Shown: positions 38,645-51,200 of the stretch, one piece after another
Layout of the letters: the number at the start of each line of letters is the position of its first letter
Position numbering within the stretch: position 1 is the first letter of the stretch
Origin: Phoronis australis
Lineage: Eukaryota > Phoronida > Phoronidae
Reading direction: 5' to 3'
Assembly: GCA_002633005.1 (NCBI GenBank)
Contig: NMRA01000154.1
Location: forward strand, 244,216-308,215
DNA: 64,000 nucleotides
Position numbers and translations under genes: made by a program
Notes under the pieces: generated by a model
The model's database searches: none
Told to the model about the DNA's origin: nothing
What the model saw: the letters and a program-made list of their open reading frames with translations, nothing else

Positions 38645-39211
38645 TTACCTCGAAGACGAAGACCCTGGAACTGGCTGGCTGGGAGGAAAGGACTTGATAC
38701 TAAGAGCAGTATTTCTAGCAGGCTCCTTCACAGGCTTTGATTGGCTGTTTGAAATTTGAAAACTAACAGGCTGTAGACCCTTCCATTTGTGACCAATCGA
38801 ATTATCTCCCTCATCTTGAGAGGAATCGTCACTACTCGTCTTTTGTTCACGCTTCATAACACCAAGTCTGTCGCGTGACGCCCTGTTCAAAGCCGCTGGC
38901 GCGCTGTTGCTTCCTAGTGATTCACGCCGGTCGTTTTCCAAAACCTTGTTTCCAGAACCTAACAACAAAATGTCTGCTTCATTCTTCCATGACGAAGCAC
39001 TAGAGTAGATAGGTTTCTGCCTGGGATTCTCTACTTTGATTGCAAACCCATTGTTTCTCGCCTGTATTGTTGATTGTTGAGTGAACGATCTTTGTCCAAA
39101 GTTAACTGGCCTCTTTTTGATGACTCTCTTGGCAGCACCGCCAACAAAACTAACTGGCTTTGGAAGGTTTGTGTTTTTCGGAAGAGGCGGCTTGCTTGAT
39201 ACAGATAAATT
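38645..39211 (-). CDS. RCC1-type gene, coding exon 12 with stop codon
   Basis: Residues 786-973. Begins NLSVSSKPPLPKNTNLPKPV, then the basic motif KRVIKKRPVNFGQRS, a Ser/Asp-rich patch and a Ser-rich end at SSSSR. Acceptor AATATTTCAG, phase 0. The stop TAA sits inside AGGTAACA, which could also act as a splice donor, so an alternative C-terminus is possible. Confidence 0.85.
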   Translation of the reverse strand, partial: NLSVSSKPPLPKNTNLPKPVSFVGGAAKRVIKKRPVNFGQRSFTQQSTIQARNNGFAIKVENPRQKPIYSSASSWKNEADILLLGSGNKVLENDRRESLGSNSAPAALNRASRDRLGVMKREQKTSSDDSSQDEGDNSIGHKWKGLQPVSFQISNSQSKPVKEPARNTALSIKSFPPSQPVPGSSSSR

Positions 39212-42200
39212 CTGAAATATTAATATCTTCATAGTAAAAGTAATTTCAGCATGGGAATTGGGTTAGAATTAAATTTACAATTTCACAATGTTACATTTGA
39301 CCGACCTACAGGCAGTTTTAAGACCACTGAAGGGACAACCGATAGAAACAGATATTCACAGTTAAAATTAAAATCAACTGATGGTGTTGTAAAATGATAC
39401 CTTATTCATCAAATTTAAAACGTTGTGAATTGCTTTAAGTTGCCATAAACCCACTTTCTGTCAAAGAAATAACATCTGAAACTGGTCTCAACCTGTTTCA
39501 TACACAGCCGATTTGAGATAATATCTGACAATATGCTCATCCTTCGCAGACCAGAGTCACTATATAGGCTGATAACAGCAAACCATTTTATGCAGTGAGT
39601 ATCTGACAATATGCTCATCCTTCGCAGACCAGAGTCACTATATAGGCTGATAACAGCAAACCATTTTATGCAGTGAGTATCTGACTATGCTCACCCTTCG
39701 CAGACCAGAGTCACTAAAAAGGCTCATAACAGCAAACCATTTTATGCAGTGAGTATCTGACAATATGCTCACCCTTCGCAGACCAGAGTCACTATATAGG
39801 CTGATAACAGCAAACTATTTTATGTAGTGAGTATCTGACAATATGCTCATCCTTCACAGACCAGAGTCACTATATAGGCTGATAACAGCAAACCATTTTA
39901 TGCAATGAATGTAGCCTCAACAAGTAACTGACAGATCTTTCGAACCCCTCGGGTCTGTTTCATGAAAAGAGACTTAAGTCAGAAATTTTGTCTTACGCTC
40001 TACACAGTTCCAAAAAATAATTAACTCTCACTAAGTCTCTGAGAATATGTACGTAACTTCAAGTTACTGAGATAATTTCTAATATTTATTTCTAGACTGT
40101 GACGCACTAATAATTGCTTAAAACTTTTTCATCAATTGTGAAACGGGAGCGAAAAAACAAATTTTTGTCTTAAAAATACTTTCATGAAACAGACCTGAGA
40201 AGTCAAGGAACAATCAGAGGTCAGCTTCATAGCATGAAGAGGTCTACATCAAAATTTATGATTTCTTTCTGACGGAAAATTGTAGAACAGTCTTTAACTG
40301 TGTGATGTTTTAAACCTATAAAACGACCAGTTATCAACAATTTTTGTAATTAATAACTATTCTCTTATCAATGTGTTTTTGCACGAAAACTGAACAAGTG
40401 TGCTGAGATTCACATACATTAGAAATTCTCCAGATTTGGACAGTGAAAAAATCATTATTTTCCTCAAGATTAGAGCTCGTGCCAAATTTTAGAAACAGAC
40501 ACTATTGGCTGTCCCAATTCCAAGAATTACTGTCAATGACAAACCGTCATTCACCTTGATTTTACAAGCTATGGGAACACATGGTAATGTGTCAGCGGCT
40601 ATTTTCGACAATTTTATGAACTTCCCAGAATCTGGTCATCACGAAGTATTCCAGGCAACTTTTTGTGACGAATTTCAACTCCAAGAATAAGATGACGTTA
40701 GGTATACACCAGGGCTTTGATTTACATTAGTAGCTACTCTAATACATAGGCGGATTTAGGGGGGGGGCCCAGGGGGCCCGGGCCCCCCCCCCTTGGCTGC
40801 CGCAAAAAAAATAAAACAGTAAGAGCGTACGGAAATGGTGAGTTTATTAATTAACCCCGGTAATTAAAATTATACGGATGAAAAAAGATTTAAATGTGTG
40901 CAGTTTTAGTGTTGGGCGGGGGCTCAAATCCAATTTCAAGTGTCAAATTCGGAACACGGCGCGTTCGTAACGGAACTATGGCTAAGTATAGAATCTCCCG
41001 CGATATCCTAGGCGACCGGCAGCGGCGCTGTGCACTACGACTCCGTTTCCGTCGTCTGCTCCACTGTGCAATGAAGAAAATTTACTTCATTTTTTAAAGA
41101 AAATGGAACCTGAGTGGCGATGAAAAAACAGAAGCTGCTGGTAAGATGTGAATTTTAATCGAAGCCTTAGTGAATCACTCAGAAACTCGCAATACTCTCT
41201 TTGTCAAACCTTATCTTAAGACGGTTTCCAAAGCAATCCCGTCATTATTGCCAACACGAAAAATGGATTTGGTCTTTTGGGCATTTGAAGACTATTTCAA
41301 ATACGACAAATTTGTTAAGAATTGATGGCACAAAATATAAAACGTATAATAAGCATTACAAAAAGAAGTAGGTTACGCGCGCAAACGCGGTGGCCCATAA
41401 ACAAGTAAGTGTTTTAGTATGAGAGTCGTAGTTAAATCGTGGTGGTGTAGTGGTACCGTACGCGCGCTCAACCCTCTAGGTCGTGAGTTCGAGTCTTTGA
41501 CACTTGCATTTTTTTCCTGTTTGACACGTTCTCCGTGTTTTTTTTTTCGCCTTTTTTTCTTGGATAATACTTCAGGAATCAAGGCAAATGCTTGATTTTT
41601 AGAGGTAAAAACAGAAAAATTTCCCATTCGGTGCTATGCGCATCTGCAATCGTGGTTCAGTTTGCGCAAATGCTTCCAGCCGAACAAAATGTTGGGCCCC
41701 ACCCTTGTGATATTCTAGATCCGCCACTGTAATTACAGTACATCTGAACACTTCAGAGGGTATCGACTGCAACAGATTAAAAAACAGCAGATGTCAATGA
41801 AACCCTACCTGCAAATCATCCCTCATGTCATGTAAACTGCTGTCTGACGATGTCCGTGCCACAGACAGATGACGGACATTACCCATAATTCCCTGCAACT
41901 CCATCGGTCCACTGGCTGCTGCAGCGTCTCTCTTCATTCGCATCAACTTGCCGCGACCACGACTCTCGCCCATCACCCTGAGTTGCCGCTCTCTAGCTTT
42001 CTCCAGTGATTGTTGCTGCCTCACTTCCAGACGGTGCTCAGTGTTCACCGGTTTATGCGGATCGCCATCATATGGTTTCATTGCCACCATAACGTTTTCA
42101 GCCATCTGAACGGTCTTACTATTAATAACTGTATTCTGACGTGGCACATCGAATCTATCGTATCTCTTACTGCTGAACTGCAGAGGACCCATTGGTGTGG

Positions 42201-45200
42201 AGCTGTTAACAACAGTCTTTGACCTCTGAACATTACCAGAAACTTGTGCCGGTATCAATGTTACGACTGTCTTCAAATCGTTCAGTTCTGATTTTGTTTT
42301 TGAGCTTCTAACATTGTCTGCCACTGGCAGAGTCACCTCTTGGTTGCCAGGCAACCGGCTGAGATCTTTTGAAGACTCAGATTCATTACTCAGGAGAACG
42401 CCTGTGATCCCATCACCATCTTTTTCACAAGAACTGCTCGGCCATTTATCACCTACAAGAACACTGGTGTCATTGTCGCAGTCAGAACAAACATCATTTG
42501 TGTCAGTTATGTTTGGTAACTGACTGACAACAGCCTCATTCTGAATGGAGTCCGATGAGAGGCTTTTACGTGGAAAATATGTCCTCTTCCACCCGCCACC
42601 AATACCAGCGGCCGCACGAGGGGAGGCGGGTACTGACCTTGGAGTGACCTCCTGCTGTTCTTGTATTAGGTCAAGCCCTGTAATAAGAATACAGTAAAAT
42701 AAGATAAAGGAACAATGGCTACACTGCGGAGGTTACTTACATGACCAGATACTGAGTGCAGGCAACTAAAAGCTTCTCAGAAATGTGAAACTCCTCCATT
42801 GTTGTATTGGAGCATTGCATTGTGGGAAATACTGCACACTCAACTCCACCGGTTAACAGTAACATGAGGTACAGCTTTTATTCCTTGACGTTTTACCAAA
42901 ATGCCTACCAGTCCTTCTGCCATCTGGTGTCGGTGCATAGAAGTCGGCTAAACTGACACTTGTCTTGTCACGCATCATTGAGGAACTCTTGCCAAGAGGA
43001 GGAAGAATAACATCATCTGTGTCACTAGAGAAGCCACTACCTAGATCACCCTGTAACATGTTTATTAAATAACGGTTAGTCACACGTATCATATCATCAG
43101 GTCCAATTTATATCACATGACCTGGTACAATACACTGTTTTGCAGCAAAGAAAAACCAACAATCTCAAAGCAAATAAAAATTACTGGTCTGTGGATCAAC
43201 CAATTGTACGGTGAACCTTCTTCACTTGAGCTTTAGTCAGACAAGTCACGTTGATGAGACATGATCAACTTGCCAACTTTACAGTGGTCCATCACATTCA
43301 TCAGTAATTGTCACTTTACAGTTGTCAGTCACACAGTCATTACTAATTGTCACTTTAAAAACAGTCAGTCACAAAGTCATCACAAATTGTTACTTTACAA
43401 TTACTGTCAGTCACAGTCATTATTAATTGTCAACTAACTGTCAATCACAGTCATCACTAATTGTCACTTTACAACTAACTGTAAGTCAAAGTCATCACTA
43501 ATTGTCACTTTACAACTGTCAGTCACAGTCATCATTAATTGTCACTTTACAACAGTCAGTCATAGTCATTACTAATTGTCACTTTACAACTGTCAGTCAC
43601 ACAGTCATTACTAATTGCTACATCAAGTTAATATACATCACCGAGAAATTACAGTCATTTGTGCTGCTGAAAGTTGACCTACACTTTACATCTTGCTGTT
43701 TTTTTTTCACTGCCGGTGGTTTACGAGAACTTAAGCATTGTTATAACACAAAATACAAAATAATTTGATTCACATTTTCCAAAAGTATACGCCCATGCTG
43801 AGAAAGCGAAATACAAAGCGATGCTGGGTGATGCACAACGTTTTTGCGGTATATTTAGTCAACAAGTAGTCACTACAGTAGTTGTCATGGTAGGGTGTGG
43901 CCTGGTGTCATTAAGGCCTCGCTGCACACTGCCAATTGGTTATATTGAACATGACTTCCGTTGGTCAACATGGCCAGCTTTAAAGTAAGATAGGATACAA
44001 AACCTATGGTAATCACCATAAACAAAGTGTTTAAATTTGCCTCATTTCAAGATATTCGTGAGGATCACAGTAATATAAATCAAAAACAGGCCACTCGCCA
44101 TTTTGTGAAGCACGATGTCTCAAGGTAATACTCAACAACATTCATAACTGATCATCACTAGCCAGGTGATTGCTACAGGGGGATAGTATTGGTTCTGTAA
44201 TGCAAGCTTGAACAGAGAACAAGAGAGCCAGTGTACCTCGTCAGAAATATAACAGTCACTGTTTACTCTCCTCCGACTGAGGAGACTCTCATCCTCATCC
44301 TCGGTGTCTACATCCGACTCGTTTGAACTCTTGACCCAAACTGAAATCAAGCACAACAGACAATTCATACAATGATCACATTGTCTACATGTACAGGAAT
44401 ACCATCTTGAATTAATGCATTGGAAGTGACAGGTGAAATCCATCATGTGTCAAGGAACATCCCCCAAACCTGCAATTTGCCTGACACTCCATGGAGGCCA
44501 CCAGAAGACCTTGATTAATGCAATCAATTCTCAACCACAACTTTCACCTTCATAGCAATCAATTATTTATTAAAGTGACATGGGTGCATCACAGAATGCA
44601 ATACAAAAACAAACAGACTTCTTGTGCAATACATAACCATCCTCTTGGGCTTATAAGTCACCTGGTACAAATTAACATCTCCGCAATTATAGGCATTGCA
44701 GGCTACTCTTGCAGAAATCAAGTGCCCTCATCAAAAACTTCGCAGGAGCTTCTGGATCATCTAAAAGAGAGGATTTACTTGGGAACTCTGTATTTACATG
44801 ATCATATCTGGTGCTAAGAGAAAAAAATCATTTCGTCTTCAATTAAGTTTTGGTTACTTTGACATAATTTTTCATTTCATGGAGTACACGTGAACCACTC
44901 TAATTCTACCCCTGATGTCAAAATTCCTAACCTGAAGTGTGCTAACACATATCTCAACATAGCAGTAAGAACTTAATAGTCAATACACAGTACGTTGATT
45001 TCAAAGTCTTATAAAAACTTAATTTAGGCTTCAAGTCAACCAAATCACCCAAAACCTTCCTCTTTTTCAAAACAAAAATAACCAAAACATTCAACACCAG
45101 CAACCCGTTTTGCAGTAAATGCATGAAACACATGAAACTGTGACAATACATCTTTGATAGATGAGCTCCTGTTATTTTTACAATTATTATAACCATAAAT

Positions 45201-48200
45201 AAATAAATAAATAAATACAAGACAAACAGTGTGCAATTCTGTTTTCATTCATAACAATCAAATGGTTCAATTGGACAATGTTCTCCTATTGTTTATAAAC
45301 TTTTGTTGCAGGTCCAGTGTTTCTGTATAAAACTGAGTTGGTTACATATTACATGTACTTCCAGGAAAAGCCAATGGGCTCTAGAATGAACCAATTGACA
45401 TTGTACAAAACATTTATAGACTCAAATCCCAGAACAATACTCCATAACTGAGGTAACAGAGCAGACAAAGCACTTTGTAAAAGTGTAATATGTTCTGTTT
45501 CACATGGTGAATTTTGGGCTTAAGTAGGCTGTGATTTAGATTGATGAGTGAACAATATAATTTTTCACTTCGTGAACTTGTAGCTTGGACCTAGAAGTAG
45601 AAGTCATGTAAATCTCATACTGAAGAAAACAGTAACTGTGGAGACTAAGCTGGCTGTGGTCAGAGAGGACAGACCAACTGCTGAGATTGAGTACATGGTA
45701 TAGGGGTGAGATACGCAACACATTACTCTGTTACCTGGGTGACCGGACATACAGGTGACATGCCACGCCCCACACGTTACATGCTTCACAGGGAACCCTC
45801 CAGTGTCCAGCTGCTGCACACTCAGTATTTTAGCACTGGCAGGCTTCTCAGCATTGATGCAGTGACTGTTACGACCGAACATGAAGAGAGAGCCGTTACC
45901 TAAAGGGGACAGCCAAGTTGTGATGGTTTTATATTTACAGAGTATTTAAACACATTGGTAAACCTAATGATTAAGTATATATTTTATATTTCACAAACAT
46001 TAATAATATTTTACTAAGCGACTAACACTTTATATAATGATAGCCACTTACAGCAAGACCATCAAAGTATTTCCAATTCTAACCACAAATGAATCAAGTT
46101 TGTGGCACAGACTGTAAAGCAATCACTTAAACTCATTTGACACACAAATGGTGTTCACCTGTGTTATCAGTCATGATGCCACGAGATGTGTGTAGTTTGT
46201 AAAAAGTGTTACTACTGAACATGGAAATTCACCAGAACAAATACGACATTGTGAAGCTCACTTGTAACAACTGCTGTGAAGGACTCTCCGCAGTCGATGG
46301 TGGTCACATGACCACGTAGTGAAGGGTGGCGCACTCTTTTGGGCTGAGACAGAAACCTAATGGCATCTCCATGTCCCAGCTGGCCGTCAACGCCAGCTCC
46401 CCAGGTGTAGATGTTCCCATTGGCTGAAAGCAAAACACGAAATACAACAAGACTTGGAAAGCTGCAATATACTAGCCAGTGTAGAGTAATCTATCAAGCT
46501 TAAGTGCAGGTGCACCGAGTCGTAGACACACGACTCCTCCCTTAGTGGAACTTGAAAGTTGTGGGACTGGGCACAGTGAGAATATTGAGCAGTGGCGGAT
46601 TTAAAGGGAGGCCAAACTCTCCCAAATTCTATTTGGCAGTTCAGAGGTGTGAATGTTTGACAGGCAAAATCCTGTCTAATACTACGCACTGTCCCCCCAA
46701 CTCAAAATCCTGGATCCGCCCTGTCGTTACTTTTAAAACTGTTTATTTTACAAGAGAAAACGTGCAGCCTAACGCGCAAGTACATACATATAGGATGTGA
46801 TCTGCCACGTGAACAGTCTGGGTGAAGTATTCAAAAAATCTGCCGAAAAAATGTAAGAAACTTATGAATTCGAAGCGCATGGGATAAATACAAAACGTAC
46901 CTCGATTAATTGGCGTACATGAAGTAATATCCCACTCGACCTTATTCCGCAGAATAATGTCTCGTGGGATATTACTTCATGTAAGCCACTCTCGGTACGT
47001 TTTGTGTATTTATTCTTGTAAAACCTCATGCCTGTAAGAGTACTTGTTATGTTGAACTACAGCAATTCATTCACTAGTTTTGGCAAATATACGCTTTAAT
47101 CAACAAATAAATGAATACTTTTTACCATTCAAAATTAAACAATTTAAACAAAACCTAACCATTTTAAATAACAAAGCATTTCAAACAAATAAAGAATAAA
47201 TGAAAATGTTCTTACAAAACAGGCTTTTATGATAACTCATCAAGATATTTGGGTAATTAAATAATGGTTAATGAGAGAGGAAATGCAACTTGTGAGAACT
47301 ACTGTGTATCCACCACTAATGATGTTAGTGAGAGAGGAACACTTCTGATGACACCTGTATGTGAGCCAGTGACCCCTGTAATCGCATGATGGCATCTGCT
47401 GCAGCCACCAAAAAATATTACAAATTCCTAAGATAACGCAAGTGATAAGTTGACTGTGTTGCAGTTTGAAGAGGAAGTGAGTGTCATGAAGGTCAAGGGT
47501 CAAACCCAGAGGAACACATGGGCAACACGTTTCATGGAGAGATGAATAGGGAACCAGATGTTGCTCATGAGTGCATGTGAGTTCTACACTCGTATGCGAT
47601 GTCAAGATAAAGAGACACCACATAGTGTAACTGTCATTAAAAAGTATTACTTTGTTACCAACAGACTAGAAACAAAATCACAAGACACTATGTGCACATA
47701 TCATGTGTAGAGTCATTCACTCATTTGCAGCTGACACAGATTTCTAAAAATATATTACACATCTGCCGTTACAAATAATCTGCTCACTCTTCAACATAAT
47801 TTCCACCCGCAATACAGTAAATGAGTGTTCACCCAGTGCAGTTCACACAATACAGTACTGAGTGTTCCCAGTACAGTTCACACAGAACAGTAACGAGTGT
47901 TCACACAGTACAGTTCACACAATACAATACTGAGTGTTCACAGTTGTATATTTCACACAGAAAAATACTGTGCCATGTGAACACTCGCACAATGAAGAAA
48001 ATAAATTATAAATTGCAACAATGCTTCATATTTAAAACAAAAAACATTACTAGGAACAATAAAATATCATTAAGTAGTTAGTTAAATCTGTATCCTGTAT
48101 TGACCCCCAGGAACCTGCTATGTCAACATTACAACAGGTATCACTGGGCAGCAGGCCACCAAGTCAATACCAAGCAGACCTCAGTATTAACCACATAACA

Positions 48201-51200
48201 ATAACACACAGAACTATAATAGCCACTAAACAAATAATGCCATAATGCCTGACCTAGAAAAAACATAGGAACAATTATTCTAAAATTTTACTCAAGAACT
48301 GTCAGTAATTAAAAGGAACATTGATAATAAAATTATCTTGTTCCACACTTTGGTGAGTTTTGCCAATAACCAAACAATCTTATCACCTTTCTTCACTTGT
48401 TGTACTCAATTTTACATAAAAAGTCAAAGTAATGAGTGTAAAACACAAACATATAAATTCAGTTATTTAATAGAGGGAAATTTTTAAACATTTCAAAGTA
48501 AAAGGGATAAATGTATTTCCAAACATGAGAAAGGCTTTCAAATTGGACGCGTTTTGAACACTTGATAAGTGTTAGAAGATATTGGCTTGACCTCCGTCTA
48601 ACCTTGGTTTACAAAAGGGCTAAAAAAACACCACAGAATCATTGATTTGCCCATTGTTACACTTAATGATAATTGAACTGCCACTGAATAGGTTAAATGT
48701 TAACCTGAGGGCTGAAAATTGACAATTAGCTGTACTATAGTTTAGCATCCGTCCCCTACTGAAAACAACGCAAACCGTTCATAAATCAGAGGTAAACGAC
48801 TTGATATAATGAATAAGTTCACATTAAGCAAACTATTTCTTAAAAGTTACAGTTCAATATGATAAATCCGTAACACTAACAACTGTTGGCAAAGTGAATT
48901 CTGAAACACTCGAAATTTAACACAAAATGAACTGGGAAAACAAAATATGAAGATAAAAATCAAGTACATCTTACTCCAAAACAAATGAATTTAGAACTCT
49001 TGATTATCAAAAATTAAGCCACAAGTTGATGTTTTCTTAATTTCTCTTAGTAAACTAAGAAGTCAGCCAACAGCTGGTGAACACCAAGTAAAAAATACAG
49101 AGAAACATGACCTCAAGTTGGGATTGTCATGTTATAAACTCAGTTGAGGCCCCAGAACACAGAGGCTCGCAATGGGGAGATGGCAATAACCTTGAATGTG
49201 GTGGAAGGGTGCACCACCTATTAACAAAAATGGTAACTACTGCACTGGCTAAGTAATAATTAAATTTTCAATGCCATTTTCATAATGTTTAGTAAGTTCA
49301 AGAAAACACTAGCTAAAGCAAATTGTCCACAACAACACAGTCAGCTTAGGCCTTGATATACACTTGCTGAATACGAAAATTCCATGGGCCAAAATGAATC
49401 TCGTTTAAGTCCCAAATTTTTAATGGGAAAACAGTTTAGTGTAAAACAGACAAAAGCTGAACGTCCCTCAATCATGTTTACAATTCAACAATAATTACAC
49501 TCTTGTTCAAGATGTCCCGTGAATCACATAAAATAACAATGAATTAGGTCCAAACTAAAAAGCAAATTAAAATATTTCAGAGATTGTTTATTTTACAGAC
49601 TTGAATTGTACCAATTAAGAAGAATTGAGCTTTTACCAAATTTATTAGTCAGCTTTACTATGCAGCTCTTAAACAGTGCTGCATGCATTCAAAGTCACCT
49701 CATCACCAGGTTAGACCAGACCTCAGTTAGATGTAAACATGTGAAAAATTCATGAACTGGGCTACTACACACGAATAAAATTGACTAACCCCTTGTTTCG
49801 TATCTTTTGATTTAGCATAAATTTTTGATCTCCTATATTAGTTACTAAACCTTAGCTAGAAAGTCACATGAAAATTGCCATTCAAACCGGGAGTTATAGA
49901 CGTCCACTCATTTTCATGTACATTCATATCAAACCTTTAATTAAAAATGGATGTTTAATTAAATGGTACCAACCTGTCAAGAAAACACTATGAGTGCCGC
50001 CTGCTGCTAGGGCGATGATATTGTCATGGCGGGTATGCCTCAGAATGGGCGATAGTACATCCTTGGTTCTACTACCGCACGCTCGGCTGAAGCCCCACAT
50101 GTACAGGGAACCATCCTCTGCAACAGACAGGCATGTATGTCAATCAGGAGTATACGAGTGTAATCGTGTTACACTGTACAAAAGTGAACTCAAAACACCA
50201 AATTAATGATAACAAAAAAGAAAAATCGACAATTCATTACTACGTGATGTTTACCAAACATGCACAGGTTCATGTAAGGCTGGTCTAATCTAATTAGCAG
50301 CCAGAGACATTGGGGCCTAATGGGACAGATATCCACTTCCTTTAATCAAGGTCATGGGTTCAAGTCCCTCTGGGGCACACTGCTAGACCCTCAAGTCAGG
50401 TCTCTAGCTCCTGAGCTTGGTTTTAACTTTGTATTAATAAAGCATAAAAATGGTTCCAGGAGATCAGGGCAATGGACTCACCTGCACAGTCTGTGCACAT
50501 CCGGTACAATGTGCAGCAGACGTGATAACTTATTAAAGCAAAAACAATGACACAGTCAGCTCAACTAAAGACTGCCAGTGAAAAGATGACGCCATTTTGA
50601 CCAACACAAAACTGACAGCTGACTGGTCTCAAAAAGGAAAAACTGTGGTTGAGTATTTAATACAGAACACAGTCACTAGGCTACCATAAGGGGGGCCCCC
50701 AACATGTTGCCTCGGGGAATTGGGCAAAGCGCGATTGTATGTGCACAGGCGGTCCTGTTCAGTTATGAGTGGACTAAAAATAACGGAACACGATTCCGCC
50801 GCCATATGGGGTCTGAGCCCATCTCATCTGCTACCCGTCCTAGTTACTGAGCTCAATAGTTCCTCACGCTGCACGCTATTGCTGTTTCATTTTGCTTGCG
50901 GCAGCCTAGGGGGAGGGGGAGGGGGTGGCAGGCCGCCTATGGAACAACACTAGCGTGGTTTATCTCACTCATATCACAGCTGCACTAAATCCTGCTAGTA
51001 ATGCAGTTCAGCTCCTAGTACAGTTTGGTTGCTTAGCACACAGCCAATGACCTATCTTGTGACCCTGAAAAATGTGTTGTCATAGTGACATTCTGTTCTT
51101 AGCACGATGTTTCTTGCTACACCAGAACATCACTCACAACACGCAGTCACTACCAGACCAACCACCCACGTCTCTCAGTTTATTCACAAAATTTCAGCAA

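Larger units (their letters stand above)
39212..41808 (-). other. Intron 11 of the RCC1-type gene (2.6 kb)
   Basis: Holds a 78-bp minisatellite (39522-39909), a MITE with GGTCTGTTTCATGAAA ends (39952-40195) and a 985-bp GGCGGAT-ended insertion (40745-41729) that carries a tRNA-like sequence. No exon was recognised. Confidence 0.8.
42678..44236 (-). other. Introns 10 and 9 of the RCC1-type gene (flanking exon 10)
   Basis: Intron 10 spans 42678-42908 and intron 9 spans 43051-44236. Intron 9 carries the CAGTCA minisatellite described separately. I see no other structure. Confidence 0.8.
46424..49973 (-). other. Intron 6 of the RCC1-type gene (3.55 kb, the largest in this gene)
   Basis: Contains a GGCGGAT MITE (46590-46723), a long hairpin (46884-47013) and a 30-bp minisatellite (47824-47990). 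From about 48.0 to 49.9 kb I see only AT-rich, unremarkable sequence. The plus-strand frame at 46552-46800 is the MITE read through and is not a gene. Confidence 0.8.

Noticed and set aside
39522-39909. Possible CRISPR-like array (regular repeats)
   Set aside because: The 78-bp units are contiguous, with no unique spacers, and the genome is eukaryotic. It is a minisatellite.
41440-41506. Possible intact tRNA gene
   Set aside because: A and B boxes are present but the T-stem and acceptor stem do not pair. Called a tRNA-derived repeat instead. The same applies to 50310-50386.
45604-45882. Treating the frame starting MFGRNSHCINAEK as a separate small gene
   Set aside because: It is exon 8 of the RCC1-type gene: an acceptor lies just upstream, a GTAACA donor downstream, and the phases match.
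47240-47623. 127-codon minus-strand frame
   Set aside because: Lies inside intron 6 of the RCC1-type gene. Including it would break the continuous propeller between exons 6 and 7, and it has no domain.
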